A stretch of 64,000 nucleotides of DNA from Bermanella sp. WJH001. Lineage in GTDB: Bacteria; Pseudomonadota; Gammaproteobacteria; Pseudomonadales; Oceanobacteraceae. A program made the position numbers and the translations under genes. Positions within the stretch are counted from its first letter, which is position 1. Each line of letters starts with the position of its first letter. Under the pieces are notes generated by a model. The model was not told the origin of the DNA. It saw only the letters and a list, made by a program, of their open reading frames with translations, and ran no database searches. The stretch spans positions 233,155 to 297,154 of the forward strand of contig NZ_JASJOO010000003.1 of the NCBI RefSeq assembly GCF_030070105.1. The letters are read 5' to 3'. This document shows, one piece after another, positions 45,462-53,973 of this stretch.

Positions 45462-46847
45462 ATGGCCAACATTCTCATAGTAGAAGACGAAAAAGTCATT
45501 CGTAGCGCCTTGCGTCGTTTATTAGAACGCAATGATTACAATGTTGAAGAAGCGCCTACCTTAACGGACGCAAAAGACTTTGATCTAGACCAGTTTGATC
45601 TGATCATCAGTGACTTGCGTCTACCTGGCGGTCACGGCACTGAGTTAATCGAGCTAGCAGAAAACACACCTGTGTTAATCATGACAAGTTATGCCAGTTT
45701 AAAAAGCGCAGTGGATGCCATGAAACTTGGGGCAGTGGATTACATTGCCAAACCCTTCGACCATGATGAAATGCTCATTGCCGTGCAGCGCATTTTAAAA
45801 GAGCGCAATTTAACTCGCCAAAACCAAGCTCTTAAACAAGAAATCCAAAAAGTGCACCCCACCAATGGCATCATTGGTAGCTGCCCGCCCATGCAAGCGC
45901 TATTCAAAAAAATTGGCAAAGTAAGCCCAACCGATGCCACTGTATTAATTTTAGGGGAATCTGGTACGGGTAAAGAATTAGTTGCGAGGGCCATTCACGA
46001 TCAAAGCCCTCGATGTGACTCGCCACTTATTAGCGTGAACTGCGCAGCCATTCCAGAGACCTTAATTGAATCTGAATTATTTGGTCATGAAAAAGGCGCA
46101 TTTACCGGCGCCACCTCTGTACGCCAAGGCTTAGTAGAAGCGGCTGATGGCGGCACACTCTTTTTAGATGAAATTGGTGAGTTACCTCTAGAAGCACAAG
46201 CCCGTTTATTACGGGTATTACAAGAAAGTGAAATCCGCCGCGTAGGTAGTGTGCAAAGTAAAAAGGTCAACGTACGGTTAGTGGCTGCAACCCACAGAAA
46301 CCTCAAAGAGTTAGCCAAAAAAGGCGAATTCCGTGAAGATTTATATTACCGCTTAAACGTGGTCGAACTGAAATTACCGCCATTGCGTGACCGTGGTGAC
46401 GATGTATTAGAACTTGCACAAAAACTACTCGAGCGGGCCTGTACAAAATTAAATCGACCACTATTAGAATTTTCAAACCAATGTAAACGCGACATCAGTA
46501 CCTATGCTTGGCCGGGTAACGTGCGCGAACTGGAAAACGCAGTTGAAAGAGCGGTTATTTTAAATGACGGTGAGGCCATTTGCGCAGACGCCATGGCCAT
46601 AGAAATTATCAGCGATGATAAGGTACCGGCCTCAATGATGGCCTCACTGCAAAAAGAAGATAACACAGGGGATGTTGCGGATATTAATCCATCAGAGCTG
46701 TCCTTAGATGACTACTTCCAGCACTTTGTTCTAGAAAACGAAGATAAAATGACCGAAACCGAATTAGCGCAAAAACTGGGGATTAGCCGCAAGAGCCTGT
46801 GGGAACGCCGCCAACGCTTAGGTATCCCGCGCAAAAAAGCGAAATAG
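45462..46847 (+). CDS. cbrB: Sigma-54-dependent response regulator CbrB
   Basis: 461 residues: receiver domain ([17 protein letters not shown]; phospho-Asp in [12 protein letters not shown]), AAA+ domain with [14 protein letters not shown] (sigma-54 contact) and [13 protein letters not shown], and C-terminal Fis-type helix-turn-helix ([21 protein letters not shown], shown in part). ATG at 45462 has AAGGAA upstream. It should activate sigma-54 promoters, including the two found immediately downstream. Confidence 0.95.
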   Translation: MANILIVEDEKVIRSALRRLLERNDYNVEEAPTLTDAKDFDLDQFDLIISDLRLPGGHGTELIELAENTPVLIMTSYASLKSAVDAMKLGAVDYIAKPFDHDEMLIAVQRILKERNLTRQNQALKQEIQKVHPTNGIIGSCPPMQALFKKIGKVSPTDATVLILGESGTGKELVARAIHDQSPRCDSPLISVNCAAIPETLIESELFGHEKGAFTGATSVRQGLVEAADGGTLFLDEIGELPLEAQARLLRVLQESEIRRVGSVQSKKVNVRLVAATHRNLKELAKKGEFREDLYYRLNVVELKLPPLRDRGDDVLELAQKLLERACTKLNRPLLEFSNQCKRDISTYAWPGNVRELENAVERAVILNDGEAICADAMAIEIISDDKVPASMMASLQKEDNTGDVADINPSELSLDDYFQHFVLENEDKMTETELAQKLGISRKSLWERRQRLGIPRKKAK

Positions 46848-46923
46848 TGTTACCTCCCAAGTCACGAGACGCAGAGCCTTCTCGTGGCTTGGGGCAACCT
46901 GTTACCCCGCGTCAAAATGTTAC
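46848..46923 (+). promoter_or_regulatory. Cluster of TGTTAC half-sites upstream of sRNA promoter 1
   Basis: TGTTAC at 46848-46853, 46900-46905 and 46918-46923. The first begins right after the cbrB stop. Together with GTAACA at 46962-46967 they form a CbrB-type upstream activating region ahead of the sigma-54 promoter at 47041. Confidence 0.55.
46856..46893 (+). terminator. Hairpin after cbrB, possible terminator
   Basis: CCCAAG-t-CACGAGA loop TCTCGTG-g-CTTGGG: 13 paired bases with one mismatch and a 10-nt loop (46870-46879). No T-run follows, so termination is uncertain; it separates cbrB from the sRNA region. Confidence 0.5.
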
Positions 46924-46961
46924 CTGTCGCCACAGGACTAGGCCCTAAAGCGTCAATTAAA

Positions 46962-46967
46962 GTAACA
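46962..46967 (+). promoter_or_regulatory. GTAACA half-site 73 bp before sRNA promoter 1
   Basis: GTAACA with exactly 73 bp to the TGGCAC of the sigma-54 promoter; the same distance separates GTAACA (47496-47501) from promoter 2. Confidence 0.5.
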
Positions 46968-47040
46968 GTATTCCTGTCAAATTCATCAAACCCAGCAATA
47001 AATTACCTTAAGCCATTGATATATATGTACTTTTTATAAA

Positions 47041-47056
47041 TGGCACATACTGTGCA
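47041..47056 (+). promoter_or_regulatory. Sigma-54 promoter 1
   Basis: TGGCACATACTGTGCA: -24 GG and -12 GC separated by 10 bp as required by RpoN, with TGGCAC matching consensus. Predicted start near 47067. Preceded by CbrB-like half-sites and located directly downstream of cbrB. Confidence 0.75.
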
Positions 47057-47066
47057 ATAGACACAA

Positions 47067-47260
47067 TAAGTCACATTAATGCATCAATAAAAATAACAAA
47101 GCATTAATGATGGGTGTCTAGGTGGCCACAATAATAATAAAAATCGCCCCCTGAACATCGTGCCATCAATAAAAATAAAAATAGGCATCTGAAGCTGATT
47201 GCTTTGGGTTTTAGCGCAAACGCGGGACGAACCTAAAGCAATTAGCTTGATTTATCCCCA
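47067..47260 (+). ncRNA. CrcZ/CrcY-like Hfq-binding sRNA 1 (predicted)
   Basis: Predicted ~190-nt RNA from sigma-54 promoter 1. Three hairpins expose A-rich loops: 47074-47109 (perfect 9-bp CATTAATGC/GCATTAATG stem, loop atcaataaaaataacaaa), 47121-47151 (GGTGGC/GCCCCC with one mismatch, loop of AAT triplets), and 47161-47187 (TGCC/GGCA, loop atcaataaaaataaaaata). It ends in a 19-bp stem, 47192-47210 with 47230-47248, containing two G-U pairs, then GATTTATCC, a weak terminator. The AAU/AAC/AAA triplets fit the ARN motif of the Hfq distal face. In Pseudomonas crcZ lies between cbrB and pcnB, as here. The 3' end is uncertain. Confidence 0.7.
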
Positions 47261-47442
47261 GCTCTCCTCCTCTCATTATTTATCATTTTAACGACCATTG
47301 ACGATCTCTTGGCCAATTCACTCACTTACTGAGCAAAAGTAACTAAATACCTGATTTTATTATCGAATTACCCTAGTTAAATAAACCGTGACACACATGG
47401 TATGAAAAAATTTCCACCAATATTAGCCATTGTGCGACAAGA

Positions 47443-47501
47443 TGTTACCGGCGTTACCCAAGTGCCCAATTTGCGCCGCCAAAAGGTGACGCTAGGTAAC
47501 A
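47443..47501 (+). promoter_or_regulatory. CbrB-like half-sites upstream of sRNA promoter 2
   Basis: TGTTAC at 47443-47448 (with GTTAC again at 47453-47457) and GTAACA at 47496-47501. The GTAACA lies exactly 73 bp before sigma-54 promoter 2, repeating the layout of promoter 1. The stretch 47260-47440 holds nothing else that I recognise. Confidence 0.55.
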
Positions 47502-47574
47502 AACCTCTGACGCAGCAAGTAAAAACCAAAGTAAAACAACTCTAAACCATTGATTTTAAAGGCTTTTTAAAAAC

Positions 47575-47590
47575 TGGCACGGCAAATGCT
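47575..47590 (+). promoter_or_regulatory. Sigma-54 promoter 2
   Basis: TGGCACGGCAAATGCT: TGGCACG-N4-ATGCT, one base off the RpoN consensus TGGCACG-N4-TTGCW, with correct GG-N10-GC spacing. Predicted start near 47601. Confidence 0.82.
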
Positions 47591-47600
47591 TTATTACAGT

Positions 47601-47900
47601 CACTTAGCGACATCCACACAAATAAAAATAACAAAGTGGACTCGCACATAACGCTAAATAGACACAAATAAAAATAAAAAAGTCATTTTAGCGTTGTGGG
47701 CCAAAATAATTAAAATAACAGGCCAGCCAGAATTCGTGTTCTGAGTGTGTAGTGACCCATTATTAAAATAACAACAAGGGCGCACCAGATACTCAAAACA
47801 CAATTCGAAACTTATAATAATAAAAATAATAAAACACTCGAATCGAAGCTGGGCAGCACAAATAACAATAACAAAGCTGCCCTCGACATTTTCTTCTGTA
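47601..47900 (+). ncRNA. CrcZ/CrcY-like Hfq-binding sRNA 2 (predicted)
   Basis: Predicted ~300-nt RNA from sigma-54 promoter 2 with six hairpins, each with an A-rich loop: 47607-47645 (TCCAC/GTGGA with outer GCGA/TCGC), 47650-47695 (AACGCTAAA/TTTAGCGTT), 47699-47724 (GGCC/GGCC), 47752-47785 (GTG-CCC/GGG-CAC), 47803-47843 (ATTCGA/TCGAAT, 29-nt loop) and 47851-47882 (GGGCAGC/GCTGCCC, loop acaaataacaataacaaa). Stems differ in sequence while loops are alike, a strong sign of selection for presented AAN triplets. The last hairpin followed by CATTTTCTTCT may terminate. If not, transcription would continue into pcnB. An 85-codon frame on the other strand (47654-47911) is an artefact of the A-rich repeats. 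Confidence 0.75.
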
Positions 47901-48072
47901 CTAACGATCAAAAAATCCCCAGCTAAACCTTACGCCAAACGCTAAATCCCCCACTTTAGTTGCGTTTGTGTTTAACTTCTGTACACTGCCAACTCCTTTA
48001 AAATCAGCTTATGGCTTAACATTATTATTATTTTTCACTCTCTTTTTCATCAATTACGCTTCCTATCTGATC

Positions 48073-49428
48073 ATGCTTAAACGTCTTATTTCCAAACTCA
48101 AGAAATCCGTCACTCATGCTGGCGAACAAGTGCAGGTTATCTCGCGTAATGACCATGATATAAGCCGCGACAATATCAGTGAGAATGCACTCAAGGTTCT
48201 GTATCGTCTTAAAAAAGCAGGCTTTGAGGCTTACTTAGTGGGAGGTGGTGTTCGCGACCTGTTACTAGGCATGCACCCTAAAGATTTTGATGTGGCGACC
48301 AATGCCAGCCCAGAACAAGTGAATAAGCTGTTTCGTAACTCTCGCTTAATTGGCCGTCGTTTTCGGTTAGTTCACGTGGTTTATGGTCGTGACGTAATAG
48401 AAGTGGCCACTTTACGTGGACATCACGAAAATGCTCAAGGCAAACAGCAATCCAAAACCAGTGATTCAGGCATGCTGCTGCGTGATAACGTATACGGCAC
48501 CATTGATGAAGATGCTGTGCGCCGTGACTTCACCATTAATGCCTTATATTACGATATAAAAGATTTCTCAGTGCGCAGTTACGAAGGCGGTATGCAAGAT
48601 CTTAAGCGCCGTAACATTCGCTTAATTGGCGACCCTGAAACCCGCTACCGTGAAGACCCTGTTCGCATGCTGCGAGCTGTGCGCTTTGCCGCCAAACTTG
48701 ATTTTAAAATCGCGCCCCAAACCGCTGCCCCAATTAATGAGTTAGCACCACTATTAGCCGATGTCCCTGCTGCCCGTTTATTTGATGAAGTACTGAAGCT
48801 GTTCATGGCCGGTTATGCTGAACGCACCTTTGAATTACTTGAGCAGTACGGTTTATTTGCCCAGCTATTCCCCCATTCACAGCAGTGCATCAATGAAAAT
48901 GACTTCTACCGTCGTCTGATTATTCAAGCACTTGCCAACAGTGATGAACGTATTGCCCAGGGCAAAACGTTAACCCCTGCATTTTTATTCTCTGTATTCT
49001 TGTGGCCTTGTGTTTTGGAGTCACAAAAATTATTTGAAAAACAAGGCATGCCACCCGCTGCGGCTTATCACCAAGCCACCAGCCAGGTGCTCAGTAACCA
49101 GCAAGCTCATACAGCCATCCCACGTCGCTTCACCGACATGGTGCGCAATATATGGGACATGCAGCGTCGACTAGAGCGTCGAGTGAAAAAACATTTAGAA
49201 AGCATTTTAAGCCACCCTAAATTCCGTGCTGCCTATGACTTTTTATTACTGCGCGAACAAGCTGGTGAACAATTAGCTGGGGCCGGTAAGTGGTGGACTC
49301 AATACCAAAAAGATAACGCCCATATTATTGCTCAAGCCAAACAACAGCACCAAGAGCGTAATCGTGAGCGCGAGCGCAAACCTAGATCCGATCGTCGCCC
49401 AAGACGTCGTAACAGCCCAGCCGAGTAA
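48073..49428 (+). CDS. pcnB: Poly(A) polymerase I
   Basis: 451 residues; adds poly(A) tails that promote RNA decay. Nucleotidyltransferase signature VGGGVRDLLLGMHPKDFDVAT, then EDPVRMLRAVRFAAKLDF, and an Arg-rich basic C-terminus (RNRERERKPRSDRRPRRR, in part). ATG at 48073 (MLKRLISKLKK) aligns with Pseudomonas PcnB; the GTG at 47968 would prepend a hydrophobic stretch foreign to the family. 10 bp before folK. Confidence 0.93.
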   Translation: MLKRLISKLKKSVTHAGEQVQVISRNDHDISRDNISENALKVLYRLKKAGFEAYLVGGGVRDLLLGMHPKDFDVATNASPEQVNKLFRNSRLIGRRFRLVHVVYGRDVIEVATLRGHHENAQGKQQSKTSDSGMLLRDNVYGTIDEDAVRRDFTINALYYDIKDFSVRSYEGGMQDLKRRNIRLIGDPETRYREDPVRMLRAVRFAAKLDFKIAPQTAAPINELAPLLADVPAARLFDEVLKLFMAGYAERTFELLEQYGLFAQLFPHSQQCINENDFYRRLIIQALANSDERIAQGKTLTPAFLFSVFLWPCVLESQKLFEKQGMPPAAAYHQATSQVLSNQQAHTAIPRRFTDMVRNIWDMQRRLERRVKKHLESILSHPKFRAAYDFLLLREQAGEQLAGAGKWWTQYQKDNAHIIAQAKQQHQERNRERERKPRSDRRPRRRNSPAE

Positions 49429-49438
49429 GGTTACCACC

Positions 49439-49933
49439 ATGAAAGCCTGGGTCGATATTTTCATAGGTCTAGGTAGCAATCTAGATCAACCGTTACAGCA
49501 TGTTGAGCAAGCATTTTCAGAGCTTGCTCAACACCGCCTGTTTCGTCACGCCCGTCTCAGCCCAATCTATCAAAGCAAACCTGTTGGCCCGCAAGACCAG
49601 CCTGATTTCATCAATGCGGTTGCCCATGTTCAAACTCAGCTTGGCCCCCATGACGTGCTTGATGTATTACAAACCATTGAAAACAACCATGGGCGCAAAC
49701 GTATTCGCCATTGGGGTGAGCGTAGCTTAGACCTTGATCTGTTACTTTATGGGCAAGCGCAAATACGCACACCCAGACTCATCGTCCCCCATGCTCATAT
49801 GCATGAACGTGGCTTTGTGCTATACCCATTGGCAGATTTGGTCCCAACGCTTCACTTTGGTGAACAGCTGGATTTCAGTGGATATATCCACGACTTAACG
49901 TTTGATCTCGAGCCTGTCAAAAAAGGCATTTGA
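49439..49933 (+). CDS. folK: 2-amino-4-hydroxy-6-hydroxymethyldihydropteridine pyrophosphokinase
   Basis: 164 residues; pyrophosphorylates the pterin in folate synthesis. VDIFIGLGSNLDQP start, YQSKPVGPQDQPDFINAV, and GERSLDLDLLLYG with RLIVPHAHMHERGFVL are FolK signatures. ATG at 49439 has AAGG 8 nt upstream; an earlier in-frame start lies within pcnB and was rejected. Confidence 0.95.
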   Translation: MKAWVDIFIGLGSNLDQPLQHVEQAFSELAQHRLFRHARLSPIYQSKPVGPQDQPDFINAVAHVQTQLGPHDVLDVLQTIENNHGRKRIRHWGERSLDLDLLLYGQAQIRTPRLIVPHAHMHERGFVLYPLADLVPTLHFGEQLDFSGYIHDLTFDLEPVKKGI

Positions 49934-49988
49934 CTTACTCCGTCCAGATCTGGACTATACGCCCCATATTTAAACAGTGAGCCTGCTT

Positions 49989-50786
49989 ATGAGTAAAACC
50001 ACCATTAACACCCTGCACCAATGTAAGCGTAACAAGGAAAAATTCACCGTGGTTACCGCCTACGATGCAACCTTTGCACACTTGGCAAGTAGCGCAGGTA
50101 TTGATGTGTTACTGGTGGGCGACTCTCTGGGCATGGTTCTTCAAGGCCAAGACAGCACAGTGCCGGTAACACTCGAACACATGTGTTACCACACAGCGGC
50201 GGTGAAACAAGGCAATCAAGGCGCTCTGATTATGGCGGATATGCCTTACATGACTTACGCCACAACCGAACAAGCCATCGCCTGTGCCGCGGAGCTTATG
50301 CAAGCTGGAGCAGAAATGGTCAAGCTTGAAGGTGGCGCTTGGTTAGTGGATACCGTGGCAGCCATGAGCGAGCGCGGCATCCCAGTTTGTGCTCACTTAG
50401 GCCTCACCCCTCAATACGTACACAAATTTGGTGGCTATAAAGTACAAGGGCGTGAAGACGCCGCTGCGAAACAAATGATTGCCGATGCGCAAGCCATGGA
50501 AGCCGCCGGAGCTGACATTCTTTTACTTGAATGCGTACCAAGCGAATTAGCTAAAACGTTAACTCAAAGCGTAAACATCCCAGTTATCGGGATTGGCGCA
50601 GGTAGCGACACCGATGCACAGGTATTGGTTTGTTACGACATGTTGGGCATGAACCCAGGCCACATTCCTAAATTTGTGAAAAACTATATGGTTGAAGGGC
50701 GCACCATTGCGCAGGCTTTCAGCGCATATAACGAAGAAGTAAAACAAGGTACCTTTCCAGGACCTGAACATGGATTTAAAGCATGA
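49989..50786 (+). CDS. panB: 3-methyl-2-oxobutanoate hydroxymethyltransferase
   Basis: 265 residues; uses methylenetetrahydrofolate to make ketopantoate, first step of pantothenate synthesis. [27 protein letters not shown] and [14 protein letters not shown] are family motifs. ATG at 49989 ([13 protein letters not shown]) aligns with E. coli PanB; the GTG 12 bases earlier is less likely. Overlaps panC by 4 nt (ATGA). Confidence 0.96.
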   Translation: MSKTTINTLHQCKRNKEKFTVVTAYDATFAHLASSAGIDVLLVGDSLGMVLQGQDSTVPVTLEHMCYHTAAVKQGNQGALIMADMPYMTYATTEQAIACAAELMQAGAEMVKLEGGAWLVDTVAAMSERGIPVCAHLGLTPQYVHKFGGYKVQGREDAAAKQMIADAQAMEAAGADILLLECVPSELAKTLTQSVNIPVIGIGAGSDTDAQVLVCYDMLGMNPGHIPKFVKNYMVEGRTIAQAFSAYNEEVKQGTFPGPEHGFKA

Positions 50787-51634
50787 AAACTGTTGAAACC
50801 ATCGCTGAGTTGCAAGCCGAAGTAAAAGCGGCACGTGATGCGGGCAAACGCATTGGCTTTGTGCCGACTATGGGCAATTTACATGAAGGCCACATGATCC
50901 TGGTGGATCAAGCCTCTGAAGAATGTGATTTTGTGGTGGCCAGCATCTTTATCAATCCACTTCAATTTAACGACATTGATGACCTTGGTCGCTACCCTCG
51001 TACATTGGCAGCCGACCAAGAACATTTACGAGATCGTGATTGCGACCTATTGTTCTTCCCATCGGTTGATGAGATGTATCCCCATGGCCAAGACGCGCAA
51101 ACAACCGTAAGCGTGCCTGTGGTCAGTGAAGGCTTGTGTGGCAGTTCTCGTCCTGGTCACTTTGATGGTGTCGCGACCGTTGTTAGCAAGTTATTTCATA
51201 TGGTGCAGCCAGATGCTGCATTCTTTGGAGAAAAAGATTTTCAACAACTGGCCGTTATTCGCAAAATGGTAAGCGACTTGAACTTACCGTTTGATGTGGT
51301 GGGTGTACCCACTTGTCGTGAAGAAAACGGCTTGGCCATGAGTTCGCGTAATAATTATTTAAGTGAACAAGAAAAAGACAACGCTGGTCATATTTATCGC
51401 CTGCTAAATGAAATTTCTGACAGCATCTTAGGGGGCTCTAGCCAATTTAAAACACTCTGTGATGCGGCCAAAAAAGAACTGGCCACATTGGGTTTTAAAC
51501 CTGACTACATAGAAGTGCGCGAAGCCAATAGTTTACGACCTGCTAAGGCTGGCGATAATGAGCTTGTGGTGCTTGCTGCGGCTATTTTAGGCAAAGCACG
51601 TTTGATTGATAATCTACGCATCAACCTCTCTTAG
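50783..51634 (+). CDS. panC: Pantothenate synthetase
   Basis: 283 residues; joins pantoate and beta-alanine with [16 protein letters not shown] (HIGH-like), [19 protein letters not shown] and MSSRNNYL are all present. Translationally coupled to panB. Confidence 0.97.
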   Translation: MKTVETIAELQAEVKAARDAGKRIGFVPTMGNLHEGHMILVDQASEECDFVVASIFINPLQFNDIDDLGRYPRTLAADQEHLRDRDCDLLFFPSVDEMYPHGQDAQTTVSVPVVSEGLCGSSRPGHFDGVATVVSKLFHMVQPDAAFFGEKDFQQLAVIRKMVSDLNLPFDVVGVPTCREENGLAMSSRNNYLSEQEKDNAGHIYRLLNEISDSILGGSSQFKTLCDAAKKELATLGFKPDYIEVREANSLRPAKAGDNELVVLAAAILGKARLIDNLRINLS

Positions 51635-51649
51635 TCATCCATTCAAGCA

Positions 51650-51722
51650 GCCCGAGGCGTGATTGAATCATCAAAACGCTTCGGGCATACTGCGCCCCGC
51701 TGCTTTGGCAGCTAGGGGGGCG
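51650..51722 (+). promoter_or_regulatory. Two strong hairpins in the panC-panD intergenic region
   Basis: Hairpin 1: GCCCGAGGCG (51650-51659) pairs with CGCTTCGGGC (51677-51686), with an inner TGATT/AATCA. Hairpin 2: CGCCCC (51693-51698) with GGGGCG (51717-51722), enclosing GCTGC-tttg-GCAGC. No proper U-tract follows either, so they may form a structured panD leader, an attenuator, or an inefficient panC terminator. Confidence 0.55.
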
Positions 51723-51772
51723 TCTTAACAAGATTCCTCATCAGACACACCTGCTTTAATAAGGTTGTACAC

Positions 51773-52153
51773 ATGCAATCCACCATGCTTAAAGCCAAAT
51801 TACACCAAGCTCGCGTTACTCACGCAGTATTGGAATACGAAGGTTCGTGTGCCATAGATGGCAACCTGCTGGATATGGCTGGGATTTTCGAAAACGAACA
51901 AATCCAAATTTATAACATTGAAAACGGCCAACGCTTTACTACCTACGCCATTCGCGGCGAAGAAGGCAGCGGCATCATCTCTGTTAACGGCGCAGCCGCT
52001 CACCTTGCCGAGGTTGGTCAACGCGTGATTATCTGTGCTTACTCCGGTTACAGTGATGAAGAGCTGAAAAACTATAAACCTCGCCTTATTTACCTAAGCG
52101 AAGGCAATGAAGTTAGCCATACTTCAAACGCAATTCCTGTTCAGGTTGCATAA
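51773..52153 (+). CDS. panD: Aspartate 1-decarboxylase
   Basis: 126 residues; makes beta-alanine for panC. Self-cleavage site YEGSCAID (Gly-Ser) gives the pyruvoyl group. [22 protein letters not shown] (shown in part) is conserved. Completes a panB-panC-panD set. Ends at terminator 52183-52216. Confidence 0.96.
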   Translation: MQSTMLKAKLHQARVTHAVLEYEGSCAIDGNLLDMAGIFENEQIQIYNIENGQRFTTYAIRGEEGSGIISVNGAAAHLAEVGQRVIICAYSGYSDEELKNYKPRLIYLSEGNEVSHTSNAIPVQVA

Positions 52154-52182
52154 ACCGACAAAAAGTATTGCCAAAACCTCCA

Positions 52183-52216
52183 AGCTCAGCCTTTGGTATT
52201 AGGGCTGGGCTTTTTG
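52183..52216 (+). terminator. Intrinsic terminator of panD
   Basis: AGCTCAGCC-tttggtattag-GGCTGGGCT with one G-U pair, followed by TTTTT. Confidence 0.85.
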
Positions 52217-52315
52217 CTTAATGAATATTCAGTTTAATTGAGCCATTTCCTTGAACCTTGTCGCATCCTTAGCTAAACCCAATATATGGACAGGGCTTAA
52301 ATGCCAAGGGAACTT

Positions 52316-53935
52316 ATGGCTATTTTTTCTAAATTACCACTTAAATACAAAATCCTCAGTATCGCGCTCATTAGCGCCTTAGGGTTTGCCAGTTATATTG
52401 CTTATCACTTCAAAGCCATTCAAGTGAATGATCAGCGACTAGAGCGCATTCAAAAGATCAACTACCCGGCACTTGAGGCGGTTGGAGTCATTTGGTTAGA
52501 ACTATTTGCCGCGCGCTCCGCCATGCAAGAGGCCATTTCAGAAAGTGAATTAAGCCTGATTGAAAAAGCAAAAGAGCATCAAAAAACAATCAATACGCTG
52601 CTAGAAAAAATCAGTGGTTTTGCCCCTCAGTACACAAATGTGACTCAGGTTTTAAATAAAAAGCTCGCAAATTATATGACCACTGCCAGTAAATTAACGG
52701 TGGGCATTATTGATGGCGAAATGCCCCTAAATGAAATACGCGCCCAAGCTAAAAACATGAACGCTGATTACAATGGCTTCAGCGATTCATTAAAAGAATT
52801 TCGTACTCAAGCCCATAAAGACTTTGCCGAACGCCTTGATCAGGCCAAACAAGAAAGTCGTCTATCCCTGACAACAGGCATGATCATCGCGGTTATTATC
52901 CTTGGTGTGATTTGCGCCACATCACTCATTATTGCCAATGGCATAACAAGTAATCTTAATCGCATCATTAAAGAACTCGAAGGCATGTCTACTGGTAAAG
53001 GGGATTTAACGGTTCGTTTAGAAACATCGGCACAAGATGAAATAGGCACTCTGGTTAATCGCTTTAATGCATTTGCAACACACCTTCAATTAATGATTAA
53101 GGTACTGGCCAACCTAGCGCTTGGCGTCACCAAGGGTACCGAAGAGGTGCAACGGATCGCTCAGCACACTCGCGAAGGCATCGAAAACCAGCAAGGAAAA
53201 ATTCACCAAGTGGCCACTGCCATCACGCAAATGGCACAAACCTCTGTTGAAGTATCCAGCAATGCAGGCCAAGCCTCCGATGCAACACAACAAGCAAATA
53301 CAGAATCGCAATCTAGCCAACAAATCGTACATCAAAGTATTGAGGGCATCAGTACATTAGCCAGTAATATCGAAAATGCACAAACCGTCATTCAGGCCCT
53401 TGCCAATGAAGTTGAAAAAATTGCATCGGCCTCTCAAGATATTGGCAATATTGCCGAACAAACCAACTTACTGGCATTAAATGCAGCCATTGAAGCGGCA
53501 AGGGCTGGTGAACAAGGTCGCGGCTTTGCAGTGGTGGCCGATGAAGTACGAACACTTGCTGGACGCACTGCTGAAAGCACCTCTGAAATAGGCAACATTG
53601 TTCAGCGTTTATTAGAAAACGCCTCCCAGGCCGTGGACGTAATGGAGCAATCCAAAAACCAAGCTGAAAATGCCGTTAACCAATCCAAAAATACCGGTGT
53701 CTCTCTTGAAAGCATCTTGCGCTCAATCGCAACCATCAATCAAATGAATGACTTGGTATCCACTTCTGCCAAAGAGCAAAGCAATGTTGCAGAAGAAGTC
53801 AGCGAAAATATTGTACGCATTAACAGCTTTTCAGAACAAACCGTGGATAACGCACAAGCCACTGCCCAAGCCACACAGAAATTAAGCGAACAAGCAGAGC
53901 AATTAAAAGCCATCGTTAATGAATTCAAGGTATAA
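52316..53935 (+). CDS. Methyl-accepting chemotaxis protein
   Basis: 539 residues: TM helix (about 8-27), periplasmic four-helix-bundle sensor (about 35-180), TM helix (about 186-208), HAMP (to about 265), signalling domain with hairpin tip [34 protein letters not shown] (excerpt) and no C-terminal CheR-tether pentapeptide. Ligand unknown. ATG at 52316 has AAGGGA 4 nt upstream; an in-frame ATG at 52301 would add five residues. Confidence 0.92.
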   Translation: MAIFSKLPLKYKILSIALISALGFASYIAYHFKAIQVNDQRLERIQKINYPALEAVGVIWLELFAARSAMQEAISESELSLIEKAKEHQKTINTLLEKISGFAPQYTNVTQVLNKKLANYMTTASKLTVGIIDGEMPLNEIRAQAKNMNADYNGFSDSLKEFRTQAHKDFAERLDQAKQESRLSLTTGMIIAVIILGVICATSLIIANGITSNLNRIIKELEGMSTGKGDLTVRLETSAQDEIGTLVNRFNAFATHLQLMIKVLANLALGVTKGTEEVQRIAQHTREGIENQQGKIHQVATAITQMAQTSVEVSSNAGQASDATQQANTESQSSQQIVHQSIEGISTLASNIENAQTVIQALANEVEKIASASQDIGNIAEQTNLLALNAAIEAARAGEQGRGFAVVADEVRTLAGRTAESTSEIGNIVQRLLENASQAVDVMEQSKNQAENAVNQSKNTGVSLESILRSIATINQMNDLVSTSAKEQSNVAEEVSENIVRINSFSEQTVDNAQATAQATQKLSEQAEQLKAIVNEFKV

Positions 53936-53937
53936 TC

Positions 53938-53965
53938 CCGCGCTTTACGTCTTTAAATTGCGCGG
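53938..53965 (+). promoter_or_regulatory. Hairpin in the mtnA leader
   Basis: CCGCGC/GCGCGG with a 16-nt loop; the 3' arm carries the only purine-rich, ribosome-binding-like sequence before the mtnA ATG at 53974. A TATAAT overlaps the end of the MCP gene (53931-53936). Confidence 0.4.
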
Positions 53966-53973
53966 AATCTTTC

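Noticed and set aside
47067-47900. CRISPR array, suggested by regularly recurring A-rich elements
   Set aside because: The similar parts are loops between unrelated stems, spacing is irregular, units are not identical, and there are no cas genes.
47654-47911. 85-codon open frame on the minus strand in the sRNA region
   Set aside because: It is created by the A-rich loops (rich in Ile/Phe/Leu on the reverse strand), has no ribosome-binding site, and crosses four hairpins of the predicted sRNA.
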